IMG/VR virus record: IMGVR_UViG_3300035180_001778
Span: 62,001-126,000 of that record
Origin: a virus
Reading direction: 5' to 3' (one strand)
Length of the DNA stretch: 64,000 nucleotides
Position 1 is the stretch's first letter. Every line of letters begins with the position of its first letter. The notes under the pieces are model-generated. The model was not told the DNA's origin and did not search any database. It worked only from the letters and a program-made list of their open reading frames with translations. A program made the position numbers and the translations under genes. Of the stretch, positions 31,069 through 38,401 are shown piece after piece.

Positions 31069-31958
31069 CCGAGCGGTCCCCCTCCCCCGCCGCCATTCCC
31101 GAACTTCTTCGGCTTGAACTTCGACTTGTAGCCGCCGTTATCCCCCAAAGCCCCGTCTGAATTGTTGCTGGGGTAGCTCCGAGCTTCGAAACGAGGCTTC
31201 GGGGCTGCTTCCCAGGTCTTCTCCGTCACGATCTGTGTCTGTGGCGCAGAGTCCATATCCACGTCAACAGGCCCCGAAGGAACGTAGAATCCTTGAGGTG
31301 CTTCTTTCGGCCGATGCTTGTTCGTCAAGTCCATGATCGTGAATCTCTTTTCGATGTACTCAGCCACGTTCTCATCGTAGGAGAAGTGACCGGGACCGAA
31401 AAAGCTATCTGGAGTCTCGTTGATCCATGTAGCCTTTGAGGCAGCTTCACGAAGCATGAGAGCTTCCTTGAGAATCCCGGGCATGGCTTTATTGGGGTAC
31501 CCCAATTTGCCAATACGGAGGATCACAAGGTCGACATCCGGCCCCAAGATGTCGGTCAACGAGTTGAACGTCGGGGCCTCATCACGCTTGCTTTTGGAAC
31601 GAGCCTTGTAGCTCTCATCTCCGACGTAAACGATCTTGAGTCGCTCGTCGGTCAGGACTCGGAAAGAGAAGAAGAGCCCTTTCCCAACCAGAGCGCATTT
31701 TAGATGAGGGAGAAGGTCTTCCCATGCCCCCTTGAGGAAGAGGTTCTTGGCGGTCAGGTCGGTCTTGGGGTCCTTGTCAACGCCTCCCATCTCGAACAGA
31801 GGGCTCGACGTGAGGGAAGGGGCGAGAGCGATCTCTGCCCCAAGGTGTTCCTTCATCGCTCGGGCGAACGCGCAGATGCACTGGCGGACCGTGAGGTCGT
31901 CCACTTCGATCCGCCCCGTCCCCCCACACTTGGAGCAGACCTTTTTCTCGTCAGTCAT
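31065..31958 (-). CDS. Zinc-ribbon protein, possible helicase loader
   Basis: 297 aa. The N-terminus has CSKCGGTGRIEVDDLTVRQC followed by ICAF, a four-cysteine ribbon. The central region (KCALVGKGLFFSFRVLTDER, VDLVILRIGKLGYPNKAMPG) resembles DnaC-like phage loaders without a clean Walker A. The C-terminus is a Gly-rich low-complexity tail. It immediately precedes and overlaps the DnaB-like helicase, which is the main reason for suggesting a loader. GGTGTA lies 18 nt before the ATG. Confidence 0.6.
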   Translation of the reverse strand: MTDEKKVCSKCGGTGRIEVDDLTVRQCICAFARAMKEHLGAEIALAPSLTSSPLFEMGGVDKDPKTDLTAKNLFLKGAWEDLLPHLKCALVGKGLFFSFRVLTDERLKIVYVGDESYKARSKSKRDEAPTFNSLTDILGPDVDLVILRIGKLGYPNKAMPGILKEALMLREAASKATWINETPDSFFGPGHFSYDENVAEYIEKRFTIMDLTNKHRPKEAPQGFYVPSGPVDVDMDSAPQTQIVTEKTWEAAPKPRFEARSYPSNNSDGALGDNGGYKSKFKPKKFGNGGGGGGPLG

Positions 31959-31970
31959 TCGCTTCGTCTC

Positions 31971-31976
31971 TACACC
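31971..31976 (-). promoter_or_regulatory. TGTA start-site motif
   Basis: GGTGTA, 18 nt upstream of ATG 31958. Confidence 0.45.
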
Positions 31977-31977
31977 G

Positions 31978-32685
31978 CTAAATGTCCGACTCGAAGTCCA
32001 GGATGTCCCACGACGTCAGGCGTCCGTAGGTCCTGGGGGTCTCTTCCACAGGAGGGGCCAACGCCACAAATGGATTCGCATCAGGGTTCTCTTGCCCCAC
32101 CCTCATCTCCCCATTCTCTCGAAGAACGTAGTCGACGGGCACTTGGGGCTGGGGCCCATTCTCGACACGTACCGGAAGTGCTCGTTGCTCTTGTGCCTGA
32201 GCCAAGAGGGTTTCTTCTTGGCTTGCTACTCTATAATTACGTAAAATCATCGAGTAATTGACGCCATAGGATTCCCACCTCCCTCCTTCTTGAGGGAGGG
32301 ATATCAGCATCACTTCAGAGTTGTCGATCTGCGTGATTCTTCGGAGGGAATTCCCCGTGTCCCCTCCGAAGTTGTCCGTAGGTAGACGGAACACCCAGGA
32401 GTTCCGCCGTACGAAACTCAACTGTTCGGCCGTCCCAATGTAGTTGAACGACGAGAAATCAGAGAGCATACCCTGTGTAGGCACCCACACCTTCTCGAAC
32501 TCTTCTTGGAAGAGAGTCCCACACAATAGTTGGGACTCACCCACATGAAGAACCTCTACCACTCTCGTGTAGGTATATTCTCGTACCGCACCGTCATCTG
32601 TGGCGCGGTAGTCTTGGGTCCACCGCGTGCCCACGAGAAGTTGGGGGTTGGCTCGAAAGGAAGCACCGAGGTCGGAGGGAACCAT
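31978..32685 (-). CDS. Hypothetical protein, 235 aa
   Basis: MVPSDLGASFRANPQLLVGT; beta-rich first half (YTYTRVVEVLHVGESQLLCG) and a second half with QEETLLAQAQEQRALPVRVE. No family recognised. GGTGTA is 16 nt before the ATG, and the gene ends just before the zinc-ribbon gene. Confidence 0.65.
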   Translation of the reverse strand: MVPSDLGASFRANPQLLVGTRWTQDYRATDDGAVREYTYTRVVEVLHVGESQLLCGTLFQEEFEKVWVPTQGMLSDFSSFNYIGTAEQLSFVRRNSWVFRLPTDNFGGDTGNSLRRITQIDNSEVMLISLPQEGGRWESYGVNYSMILRNYRVASQEETLLAQAQEQRALPVRVENGPQPQVPVDYVLRENGEMRVGQENPDANPFVALAPPVEETPRTYGRLTSWDILDFESDI

Positions 32686-32695
32686 GTGCTTGACC

Positions 32696-32701
32696 TACAC
32701 C
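32696..32701 (-). promoter_or_regulatory. TGTA start-site motif
   Basis: GGTGTA, 16 nt upstream of ATG 32685. Confidence 0.45.
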
Positions 32702-32702
32702 G

Positions 32703-34463
32703 TCATTCGCCGGAACGCATTTGCTTGAGCAGCTCCTTCGTCCCCGCCCCAACGCCGTCCTTCTTGAAGTCGAGGGCCCCAACGGCGGCCTCCCCGAGAA
32801 CCTTGTCGACGAGGTTCTTCTTGCCCATGAGGAGGGTCAGGATGTGGTGGTCGATCGTCTTCTTGTTCTTCCCCGACGCCTTGGGACGAACCGCCACGAT
32901 GTGGTAGGCGCACACATTGGGGTGAGGGCTCCCGATGCGAATCGGCCTCCCAAGGGTCTGCACGTAGTTCCCCCAGCTCCAGGGGGCATCGTAGAACACG
33001 AGAGCGCTGGCCGCCTGGAGGTTGATGGCCTCGCTTCCGGCGTCCGTGATGAAGATGACCTTCATGTCCGAGTCGAGGTTCTGGAACTCCTTTTGATGGT
33101 CCCGGCGAGCCGAGTCCGAGTCCTTCCCCGTGATGCGCCCGCTCTTGATCCCCTTCTCCTTGAGAATGGCCTGTAGGCGCCCCACAAGAGACTCGAAGCG
33201 GGTGTAGACGATGACCTTCTCGCCATCCAGCTCGTCAAGGATGAGGTCCTGGAACGCCTGCTCCTTGCTTCCGAGCTTCGCGATCGTGTGGCTGGCGATC
33301 TCGGCGTCGAGCCGTTCATGACCCCCAGGGAGCAGCTCGTCCCCCGCCTTGTACTTGAGCAAGGTGAGAGAGTCGACGACCTGTTGGCAGTAGCAGAGCG
33401 AGACGAAGGCCTTGTGCTCCTCGTAGTCCTTGGTGGACCCGTCCCCCATTTCGAGGACACCCGAGAGGGCCTCCTGGTACTTCTGGTCTTCTGCGGCCGA
33501 CAGTTCCACGATGATCTGCTTCGTGGTGAGCACGGGTAGCTCGGCAGACACCGCGTGCTTCGGACGCCCAAGGAAGTAGGGGTCGATCCTCTCCCGGAAC
33601 ACCTCCAGGTTCTTGTACCCCACGACCATGGGGATCTTCCGGTTCCCTGCCACCCTCTTCTGCTCGACGATACAGAAGGATGCCAGGAAGGCGGTCTTCG
33701 TCGCAAAGAGACGAGGAACGATCACCTTGAAGATCGAGAAGCCCTCCATCAAGTTGTTCTTGAGGAGCGTCGCCGTGAGCCCGTAGCACCTCTTCGCTCG
33801 ATCCGAGAGGTAGCGACACGTCTGCCACGTCTTGGTAGAGTGGTTCTTGAATGCCGTCGCCTCATCGTAGATGACGACCAGATCCATCCCCCGAGTGAGC
33901 CCGTCAAGATAGCCAGGCAACACGGTCGGCTTCTCCTTGGGGGTCTTCCCAGGGATAGACTGGCTCCCCTGGTCCCAGTCCCGAACGATGATCGCGTAGT
34001 TGACGATGAGCACAGAGAGAGGAGCGTCCTCTCCGAGGGGTGCTTTGGCCCACTTCTCGTAGACCGCTTTGCGTTCTTCGAGAGACCCGCTGACGACGTA
34101 GCACTTGACGCCCGTCGTGAAGCGTTCGATCTCTTCTCCCCACTGGCGTAGGACGCTCTTGGGGGTGACGATGATGACCCGGTTGTTGGGCTCCCGGGGA
34201 CGTAGGTAGCAGAGGGCGGCGATCACCTGGATCGTCTTCCCGAGCCCAGTCCCATCCCCCAAGATCATCCGGGTCATGGTCAGAAGGTGGAAGACCCCCT
34301 GAACCTGGTAGTACCGTAGGCGGAAGTCCTGCGCTTGCCCGTCAAGGCCGAGGATGCTCGCCCTGAGCATCGGGGTGGGCTTCAGTGCAACAGTCGTTGA
34401 AGCCCGAACCTTCTTCAGCGTTTCGTAAGCTGTCGTGTCTTGCGGCGATAGAGCGGTCGTCAT
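32703..34463 (-). CDS. SNF2-family DNA helicase/translocase
   Basis: 586 aa. Walker A in GDGTGLGKTIQVIAAL, motif Ia IIVTPKSVL, DEAT box VVIYDEATAFKNH, motif III GLTATLLKNN, and the C-terminal lobe with VIVYTRFESL, VIFITDAGSEAINLQAASA and the arginine motif QTLGRPIRIG. These are SNF2/SWI2-type motifs, as in phage helicases used in recombination or replication fork restart. ATG 34463 is chosen by its GGTGTA 17 nt upstream and the divergent promoter-like region beyond it. Confidence 0.88.
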   Translation of the reverse strand: MTTALSPQDTTAYETLKKVRASTTVALKPTPMLRASILGLDGQAQDFRLRYYQVQGVFHLLTMTRMILGDGTGLGKTIQVIAALCYLRPREPNNRVIIVTPKSVLRQWGEEIERFTTGVKCYVVSGSLEERKAVYEKWAKAPLGEDAPLSVLIVNYAIIVRDWDQGSQSIPGKTPKEKPTVLPGYLDGLTRGMDLVVIYDEATAFKNHSTKTWQTCRYLSDRAKRCYGLTATLLKNNLMEGFSIFKVIVPRLFATKTAFLASFCIVEQKRVAGNRKIPMVVGYKNLEVFRERIDPYFLGRPKHAVSAELPVLTTKQIIVELSAAEDQKYQEALSGVLEMGDGSTKDYEEHKAFVSLCYCQQVVDSLTLLKYKAGDELLPGGHERLDAEIASHTIAKLGSKEQAFQDLILDELDGEKVIVYTRFESLVGRLQAILKEKGIKSGRITGKDSDSARRDHQKEFQNLDSDMKVIFITDAGSEAINLQAASALVFYDAPWSWGNYVQTLGRPIRIGSPHPNVCAYHIVAVRPKASGKNKKTIDHHILTLLMGKKNLVDKVLGEAAVGALDFKKDGVGAGTKELLKQMRSGE

Positions 34464-34474
34464 TGAGTCCTGTC

Positions 34475-34480
34475 TACACC
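34475..34480 (-). promoter_or_regulatory. TGTA start-site motif
   Basis: GGTGTA, 17 nt upstream of ATG 34463 (SNF2 gene). Confidence 0.5.
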
Positions 34481-34487
34481 GAGCTTT

Positions 34488-34493
34488 GGTGTA
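34488..34493 (+). promoter_or_regulatory. TGTA motif, outward-facing plus-strand copy
   Basis: GGTGTA on the plus strand, paired with the minus copy at 34475; 58 nt upstream of ATG 34546. Confidence 0.45.
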
Positions 34494-34529
34494 GGAAATC
34501 GGAGAGCGGTTGATCCGGGGGGAACCATC

Positions 34530-34535
34530 GCTGTA
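34530..34535 (+). promoter_or_regulatory. TGTA start-site motif
   Basis: GCTGTA, 16 nt upstream of ATG 34546. Confidence 0.4.
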
Positions 34536-34545
34536 GGGCCAAAAT

Positions 34546-34935
34546 ATGAAAAGCATCGACACCGAGGTCATCGACGCGGAGTGGCCGGAGGTGCCTCCGC
34601 TGGCTTCTCCGACCCTGAAGGTCTCTCAGGCTGTCCTGGAAGAGCTGTGTGCTCCCCTGGTCAGGCTGGCCCGCGAGCGCAAGGAACGACGTGGGGCAAC
34701 CCCCTGCGCGGCCGAGATCCAAGCTCGGAGCTTCGTCATCTCAGTCCTCGAAGGACTCGGGGTCGAATCCGTGGTGGGCCCCGGCTGGAAGGTGACCTGC
34801 GTCCCGACCCGCTTCCGCCAGGTGGGGGATGAGCTGATTCCGATCGCGGATGCTGGCCTCCGGGTCACGATCGCAAAGGTTCGTGCTCGCTTCCAAGTCG
34901 AGCACGAACACGAGGTTTCTGCCATCATTCACTGA
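34546..34935 (+). CDS. Hypothetical protein, 129 aa, first gene of plus-strand island
   Basis: MKSIDTEVIDAEWPEVPPLA; a helix (QAVLEELCAPLVRLARERKE), then a strand pair with GPGWKVTCVPTRF and a beta end. Soluble; no family recognised. It runs against the transcription of nearly all other genes. GCTGTA is 16 nt before the ATG. Confidence 0.65.
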   Translation: MKSIDTEVIDAEWPEVPPLASPTLKVSQAVLEELCAPLVRLARERKERRGATPCAAEIQARSFVISVLEGLGVESVVGPGWKVTCVPTRFRQVGDELIPIADAGLRVTIAKVRARFQVEHEHEVSAIIH

Positions 34936-34960
34936 AGGGGTTGATCCCTCCCCCTTTCAT

Positions 34961-34966
34961 CTTGTA
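34961..34966 (+). promoter_or_regulatory. TGTA start-site motif
   Basis: CTTGTA, 14 nt upstream of ATG 34975; TGTAGGACCCCC is identical to the next gene's leader. Confidence 0.45.
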
Positions 34967-34974
34967 GGACCCCC

Positions 34975-35475
34975 ATGGCTACCAAGAAGAAGCTGCCGCC
35001 CAAAGCTGTCCGCGATGATCGCTACCTTGTCCTCACGCGAGGTCTGAGCGGGCTGACGGGCTACCCCGGCCCTCGTGAGGGGTACGGACCGATCACGGTA
35101 TCCATCCCCCACGACGACTTCGAGAGGGAGCTGGAGAACGTTGTCGACGACGTCGACAACCTCGACAACGACAACATCGTTCGGGCTGTTTTCGCTGCCC
35201 CCATGCTCGACACGCGGATCCCGAAGGACGAGGTCAAGGCCTGCCCCGACATCCCCGACTACATGGCAAGGGGCTTCGAGGGCGGGTATGCCGACTTGAT
35301 TGCGCTGAAGATCGCGCAGCCCGCCTGGAAGGGCCTCGATTTTGTAGGCGTCGAGATGTTCGTCGCCTACTGGAGGGCGAACGGGGCCAAGATCGGCCGG
35401 AAGGTGGACGGGCTTCGTCTGGGAGACGAAGCCCGTCGAGAAGATCGCCGAGCAGCTCTCGCTCTTCTAGGTTGA
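34975..35475 (+). CDS. Hypothetical protein, 166 aa
   Basis: MATKKKLPPKAVRDDRYLVL; basic start, then acidic (DDFERELENVVDDVDNLDND) and a helical end (ARREDRRAALALLG). Shares the leader TGTAGGACCCCC before its ATG with the next gene. No family recognised. Confidence 0.65.
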   Translation: MATKKKLPPKAVRDDRYLVLTRGLSGLTGYPGPREGYGPITVSIPHDDFERELENVVDDVDNLDNDNIVRAVFAAPMLDTRIPKDEVKACPDIPDYMARGFEGGYADLIALKIAQPAWKGLDFVGVEMFVAYWRANGAKIGRKVDGLRLGDEARREDRRAALALLG

Positions 35476-35491
35476 TCGGCGGGGGGTCCGG

Positions 35492-35497
35492 TCTGTA
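35492..35497 (+). promoter_or_regulatory. TGTA start-site motif
   Basis: TCTGTA, 14 nt upstream of ATG 35506; same leader as the previous plus-strand gene. Confidence 0.45.
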
Positions 35498-35505
35498 GGA
35501 CCCCC

Positions 35506-35796
35506 ATGCTGAACATCACCAACGAAACGGGCTGGGTTCTAGTCGATGACAACTTCGTCCAGTTGACCGACAACGGTCAAGACGGCGAATTTCGAGTTCG
35601 GATTATCATGGGGGAAGGAGTGTGGGGCTCCAAGAGGAGCAGCACCTTCCGTGAAGACATGGTCCTCTTCTTCAAGGACACTGCGGAAAGTATGCTGGAA
35701 GGGTGGGATCCTGTGATTCACCCCCAGTGGGAGTTCCTCGGAAAGGGTGACCCCAAGCTCCTCGCGTTCGTCCGCGAGTGCATCATTGAGTCCTAG
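35506..35796 (+). CDS. Small hypothetical protein, 96 aa
   Basis: MLNITNETGWVLVDDNFVQL; beta-rich start with a C-terminal helix (FFKDTAESMLEGWDPV). The stop TAG shares CTAG with the stop of the convergent 35793-37172 gene. The leader is identical to that of the previous plus-strand gene. Confidence 0.65.
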   Translation: MLNITNETGWVLVDDNFVQLTDNGQDGEFRVRIIMGEGVWGSKRSSTFREDMVLFFKDTAESMLEGWDPVIHPQWEFLGKGDPKLLAFVRECIIES

Positions 35797-37172
35797 AGCA
35801 GGTTGCCGGGTCCGATGGCGGGCCCGATGATGCGAAGGAAGCCGGTGAAGAGGGTTCGCGCTGCGGACGCTTGACCGGCTTCTTGCATCAGAGCCACACC
35901 AAAGGCCGCCGTCTCGTAGACAGCGAAGCTGATCTCATCCGAGACCTGCCCTCCGAAGTCCTGCACGACATCGTCGGGAGGGTTCTTGGTGGCGATCGAC
36001 TTGAGGGTAGACTCGGCGAAAGAGGACGCCTCGCTGTAGTTCGCCTGGTCGAGAGCGTACGAAACAACCAGCGCAGCCACGCCGGGATCCTTGATCTGGC
36101 CGTAGAGCGTCTTCGCGAACGGAATCTGGTCCTTCACCATCTGGAGGAAGGTGTCCTTCGCCGTCGGGGTCTTCCCTTTCTCTTCAGGAGGCCCGGCCAT
36201 GTCGATCGAGGACTTGAGCGCGTCCCTCAAGATGACGTTGGCTCGCTGAGCCTTGGTCGGCTGCTTGGAGCGCTGGAGAAGCGAGATCCCAACGGCTGCC
36301 GCCTGAACCTTCCCCTTGTCCCCATGGTCAAGGTGGGGCGTGATTCGCCAGACGAGCTTGTTGATCGCAGCTCCGACATCGAGCCCCGCGGAGGAATCGA
36401 GGAGATTCCAGAGCTTGTCCGCAACGGCCTTCCCAGCCTTTTCCTCCATGAGGAAGTACAAGACCCCGCCGCAGATGCTCTTGATGTCCCCCTTCTTGAA
36501 GGTGTCGGCCGCTGCCATCTTCTTCGCGGCGAGGAGGATCTCTTTCACGAGGTTCTCCTTCGAGCCGAGCATGTCCGGGAGCCACACCCCTCTGTCATCG
36601 GCTGTGACAATTGAAGGGTCCATAAACCGAGCTGCAACGCGAAGAACGAGATCCGAGTACATGTCTACTCCGTTGGAGAATACAGAGCTGTTGTGCCACT
36701 TGTTGAAGGTGGTGATGAGGTCCACGGTGCCAGGTCCGATGGTGGCGAACACGATCTTGAGCCCCGTTTTCGGGTTCACCCATTCGATCTTGTCCCCTGA
36801 GCCGAGCGTCGAGAGCATCCGCTCGTAGGCAGGGCTCTTCAACGCTTTCCAGTTGTTGAGCTGTGTCACGAAGTGTTTGAGGACATCCTGGACATCCTGG
36901 ACAGACACCCCTCGGAGATCCATCCGGTATTGGGCGTGCGCTGTGATCTGGATCCGCTTGATCAGGCCGATCCCAGGCTCGATGTCCAGGTGATAGACCT
37001 TCGAGGCGTCAGCGTTCGAGAGGTCCTCCCCCTGCTGAACCTCGTCAACGAGGTCATGCTGAAGATGGGGGTTTTGCACCCTTTGAAGGATGCGCTGCAC
37101 GACTGACGAGGGCCCCCCGGGCTTCCCGAGAGGCGGATTCAAGTCCGCCTGATGTGAGCCCTCGTTACTCAT
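35793..37172 (-). CDS. Two-part protein: DUF4258/BrnT-like domain fused to RVAARF-tagged helical domain
   Basis: 459 aa. Residues 1-165 include ITAHAQYRMDLRGVSVQDVQ and IEWVNPKTGLKIVFATIG, resembling the small RelE/BrnT-like or DUF4258 fold. At residue about 173 MYSDLVLRVAARFMDPS carries the recurrent tag, and the remaining 280 residues are helical (KENLVKEILLAAKKMAAADT). The tag being internal suggests that a separately tagged gene was joined, or that a start codon inside is used. No toxin activity is shown. Family assignment is by pattern only. Confidence 0.55.
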   Translation of the reverse strand: MSNEGSHQADLNPPLGKPGGPSSVVQRILQRVQNPHLQHDLVDEVQQGEDLSNADASKVYHLDIEPGIGLIKRIQITAHAQYRMDLRGVSVQDVQDVLKHFVTQLNNWKALKSPAYERMLSTLGSGDKIEWVNPKTGLKIVFATIGPGTVDLITTFNKWHNSSVFSNGVDMYSDLVLRVAARFMDPSIVTADDRGVWLPDMLGSKENLVKEILLAAKKMAAADTFKKGDIKSICGGVLYFLMEEKAGKAVADKLWNLLDSSAGLDVGAAINKLVWRITPHLDHGDKGKVQAAAVGISLLQRSKQPTKAQRANVILRDALKSSIDMAGPPEEKGKTPTAKDTFLQMVKDQIPFAKTLYGQIKDPGVAALVVSYALDQANYSEASSFAESTLKSIATKNPPDDVVQDFGGQVSDEISFAVYETAAFGVALMQEAGQASAARTLFTGFLRIIGPAIGPGNLL

Positions 37173-37351
37173 CAGGTGTCCGAAGTACGCTTGATGGCGT
37201 CTTCTCGTGCCTTGTCCATCTCCGCGAGGTCCGGAAGAGGGGTTGTCACAAGCTCAGGATGCTTTCCCTGAGCCACAGCGACCATCTTGCCTCCCAGCTC
37301 GAAGAGGTCATCAAGAAACTGGAGAAGAACGAGAACTTCCTGAGTGCTCAT
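37172..37351 (-). CDS. Small hypothetical protein, 59 aa
   Basis: MSTQEVLVLLQFLDDLFELG; a helical start, then a short polar tail (KHPELVTTPLPDLAEMDKAR). The ATG overlaps the lipoprotein stop (ATGA) and the stop overlaps the next start (TGATG). Confidence 0.6.
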   Translation of the reverse strand: MSTQEVLVLLQFLDDLFELGGKMVAVAQGKHPELVTTPLPDLAEMDKAREDAIKRTSDT

Positions 37352-37716
37352 TGCATTTCCCCCGCGATCTGCTGGAGCTTGGCGAGAGTCTCACCCAACT
37401 CCCGACCTGCATCGTTGAGTTCTTGAATCGTCACCGTCCCGCTCTTCGCAGCGTTGAGAAGAGTGAGCATCTGGCCCCAAGCCGCCTTGGTGGACACATA
37501 GGCGGCTTCCGCCGGCAGACACAGCTTGTCGACATCCTTGACTTCCGTCGGAGTCGATGCCGCCTTGTACCGAGGAACACAGTAGTCGAGGATGACCTTG
37601 TGCTCGGTGGCGGCGATGTCTCGGGTTTCATTTGCTGCCAGAGTTGCGGCATCCTTCGCCGACAACTGGCAGCCCATGAGGCTGAGAGGGAGAACGAGGT
37701 AGAGGTACTTTTTCAT
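37348..37716 (-). CDS. Small lipoprotein
   Basis: 122 aa. MKKYLYLVLPLSLMGCQLSA is a lipoprotein signal with lipobox LMGC. The mature part is helical with a cysteine pair (ILDYC, KLCLPAE). Phage lipoproteins of this size include outer-membrane spanins. It sits just after a membrane protein, so it could belong to a lysis set, but no sequence motif proves it. ATG 37716 was chosen by the signal peptide; a longer ORF upstream is rejected. Confidence 0.65.
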   Translation of the reverse strand: MKKYLYLVLPLSLMGCQLSAKDAATLAANETRDIAATEHKVILDYCVPRYKAASTPTEVKDVDKLCLPAEAAYVSTKAAWGQMLTLLNAAKSGTVTIQELNDAGRELGETLAKLQQIAGEMQ

Positions 37717-37721
37717 GGGTA

Positions 37722-38186
37722 TCAGTTGAGGTTGTCGGTCTTGCTGCTCAGGGTGGTGGTTGCGAGCTTTGCATCGAGGAGCTTCTCCCCAGAGGGGTCG
37801 GCCGGCGTGGGGGTCGGCTCCGGATCCTTGGCCAACTCCGCCAAGAGCTTCTTGATGGCGAGTGCTTTGAGGGTCGACTGGAAGCGCCCGTAGACCCATG
37901 CCGATCCGATCCCACAGAGGCCGCTGTAGGTGAGCCGAACCCAGATCCCGTAGGTCTCCACAGTCGCCGGCCACGGGAAGGACTTCCCGATGAGTGCGAA
38001 CAGGAGACCCGTCCCGATCGGCCCGAGGGGAAGACACACCTCCGTCCAGAGGAGCTTGGTCTTCACCTTCGGGAAGACCCCCTCAATCGACGTCCTCACG
38101 AAGTAGGTCGTGAGGTAGATGCCGAGACAGAGGAAGAGAGTGGGCCAGAAGTAGACGTCGAGAAGGTGGTCAACCTGTGTGCTCAT
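37722..38186 (-). CDS. Multi-pass membrane protein (holin candidate)
   Basis: 154 aa from MSTQVDHLLDVYFWPTLFLC. Hydrophobic segments at about 10-30 (TLFLCLGIYLTTYFV), 45-65 (LGPIGTGLLFALIGK) and 80-100, then a soluble Pro/Lys tail. Size and topology fit phage holins, but they also fit other small membrane proteins. Adjacent to the lipoprotein gene. Confidence 0.55.
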   Translation of the reverse strand: MSTQVDHLLDVYFWPTLFLCLGIYLTTYFVRTSIEGVFPKVKTKLLWTEVCLPLGPIGTGLLFALIGKSFPWPATVETYGIWVRLTYSGLCGIGSAWVYGRFQSTLKALAIKKLLAELAKDPEPTPTPADPSGEKLLDAKLATTTLSSKTDNLN

Positions 38187-38400
38187 GGGAATCGCCTCGA
38201 TTATCGAGAGGTATAAGGGGATCAAGATCCCCCCGTTCCCACTGGTCGATACGACGGATCTGATCTTGGAGGGCCTTCACCTGGTCCGAAGAAAGCAGCG
38301 GCGTCGAGAGGAGGGTCTGAATCCTCCTCCGAGCCTCTTCCGACGCCTTCTGTCGCTTCTCGGGCGGGATGTCGAGATACGAAAGGTGTTGGACCGCCAT
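38170..38400 (-). CDS. Small charged hypothetical protein, 76 aa
   Basis: MAVQHLSYLDIPPEKRQKAS; Arg/Glu-rich helix (EEARRRIQTLLSTPLLSSDQ). Begins two bases after the fibre gene stop and overlaps the membrane-protein start. No family recognised. Confidence 0.6.
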   Translation of the reverse strand: MAVQHLSYLDIPPEKRQKASEEARRRIQTLLSTPLLSSDQVKALQDQIRRIDQWERGDLDPLIPLDNRGDSHEHTG

Positions 38401-38401
38401 A

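Larger units (their letters stand above)
34464..34545. promoter_or_regulatory. Divergent intergenic region with outward-facing GGTGTAG motifs
   Basis: Between the SNF2 gene (leftward) and the first rightward gene, the strand-opposed sequence CTACACC-7nt-GGTGTAG (34474-34494) gives one GGTGTAG pointing each way. A second, weaker GCTGTA at 34530 lies 16 nt before the rightward ATG. This symmetry is the best evidence that the motif marks initiation for each strand. Confidence 0.6.
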
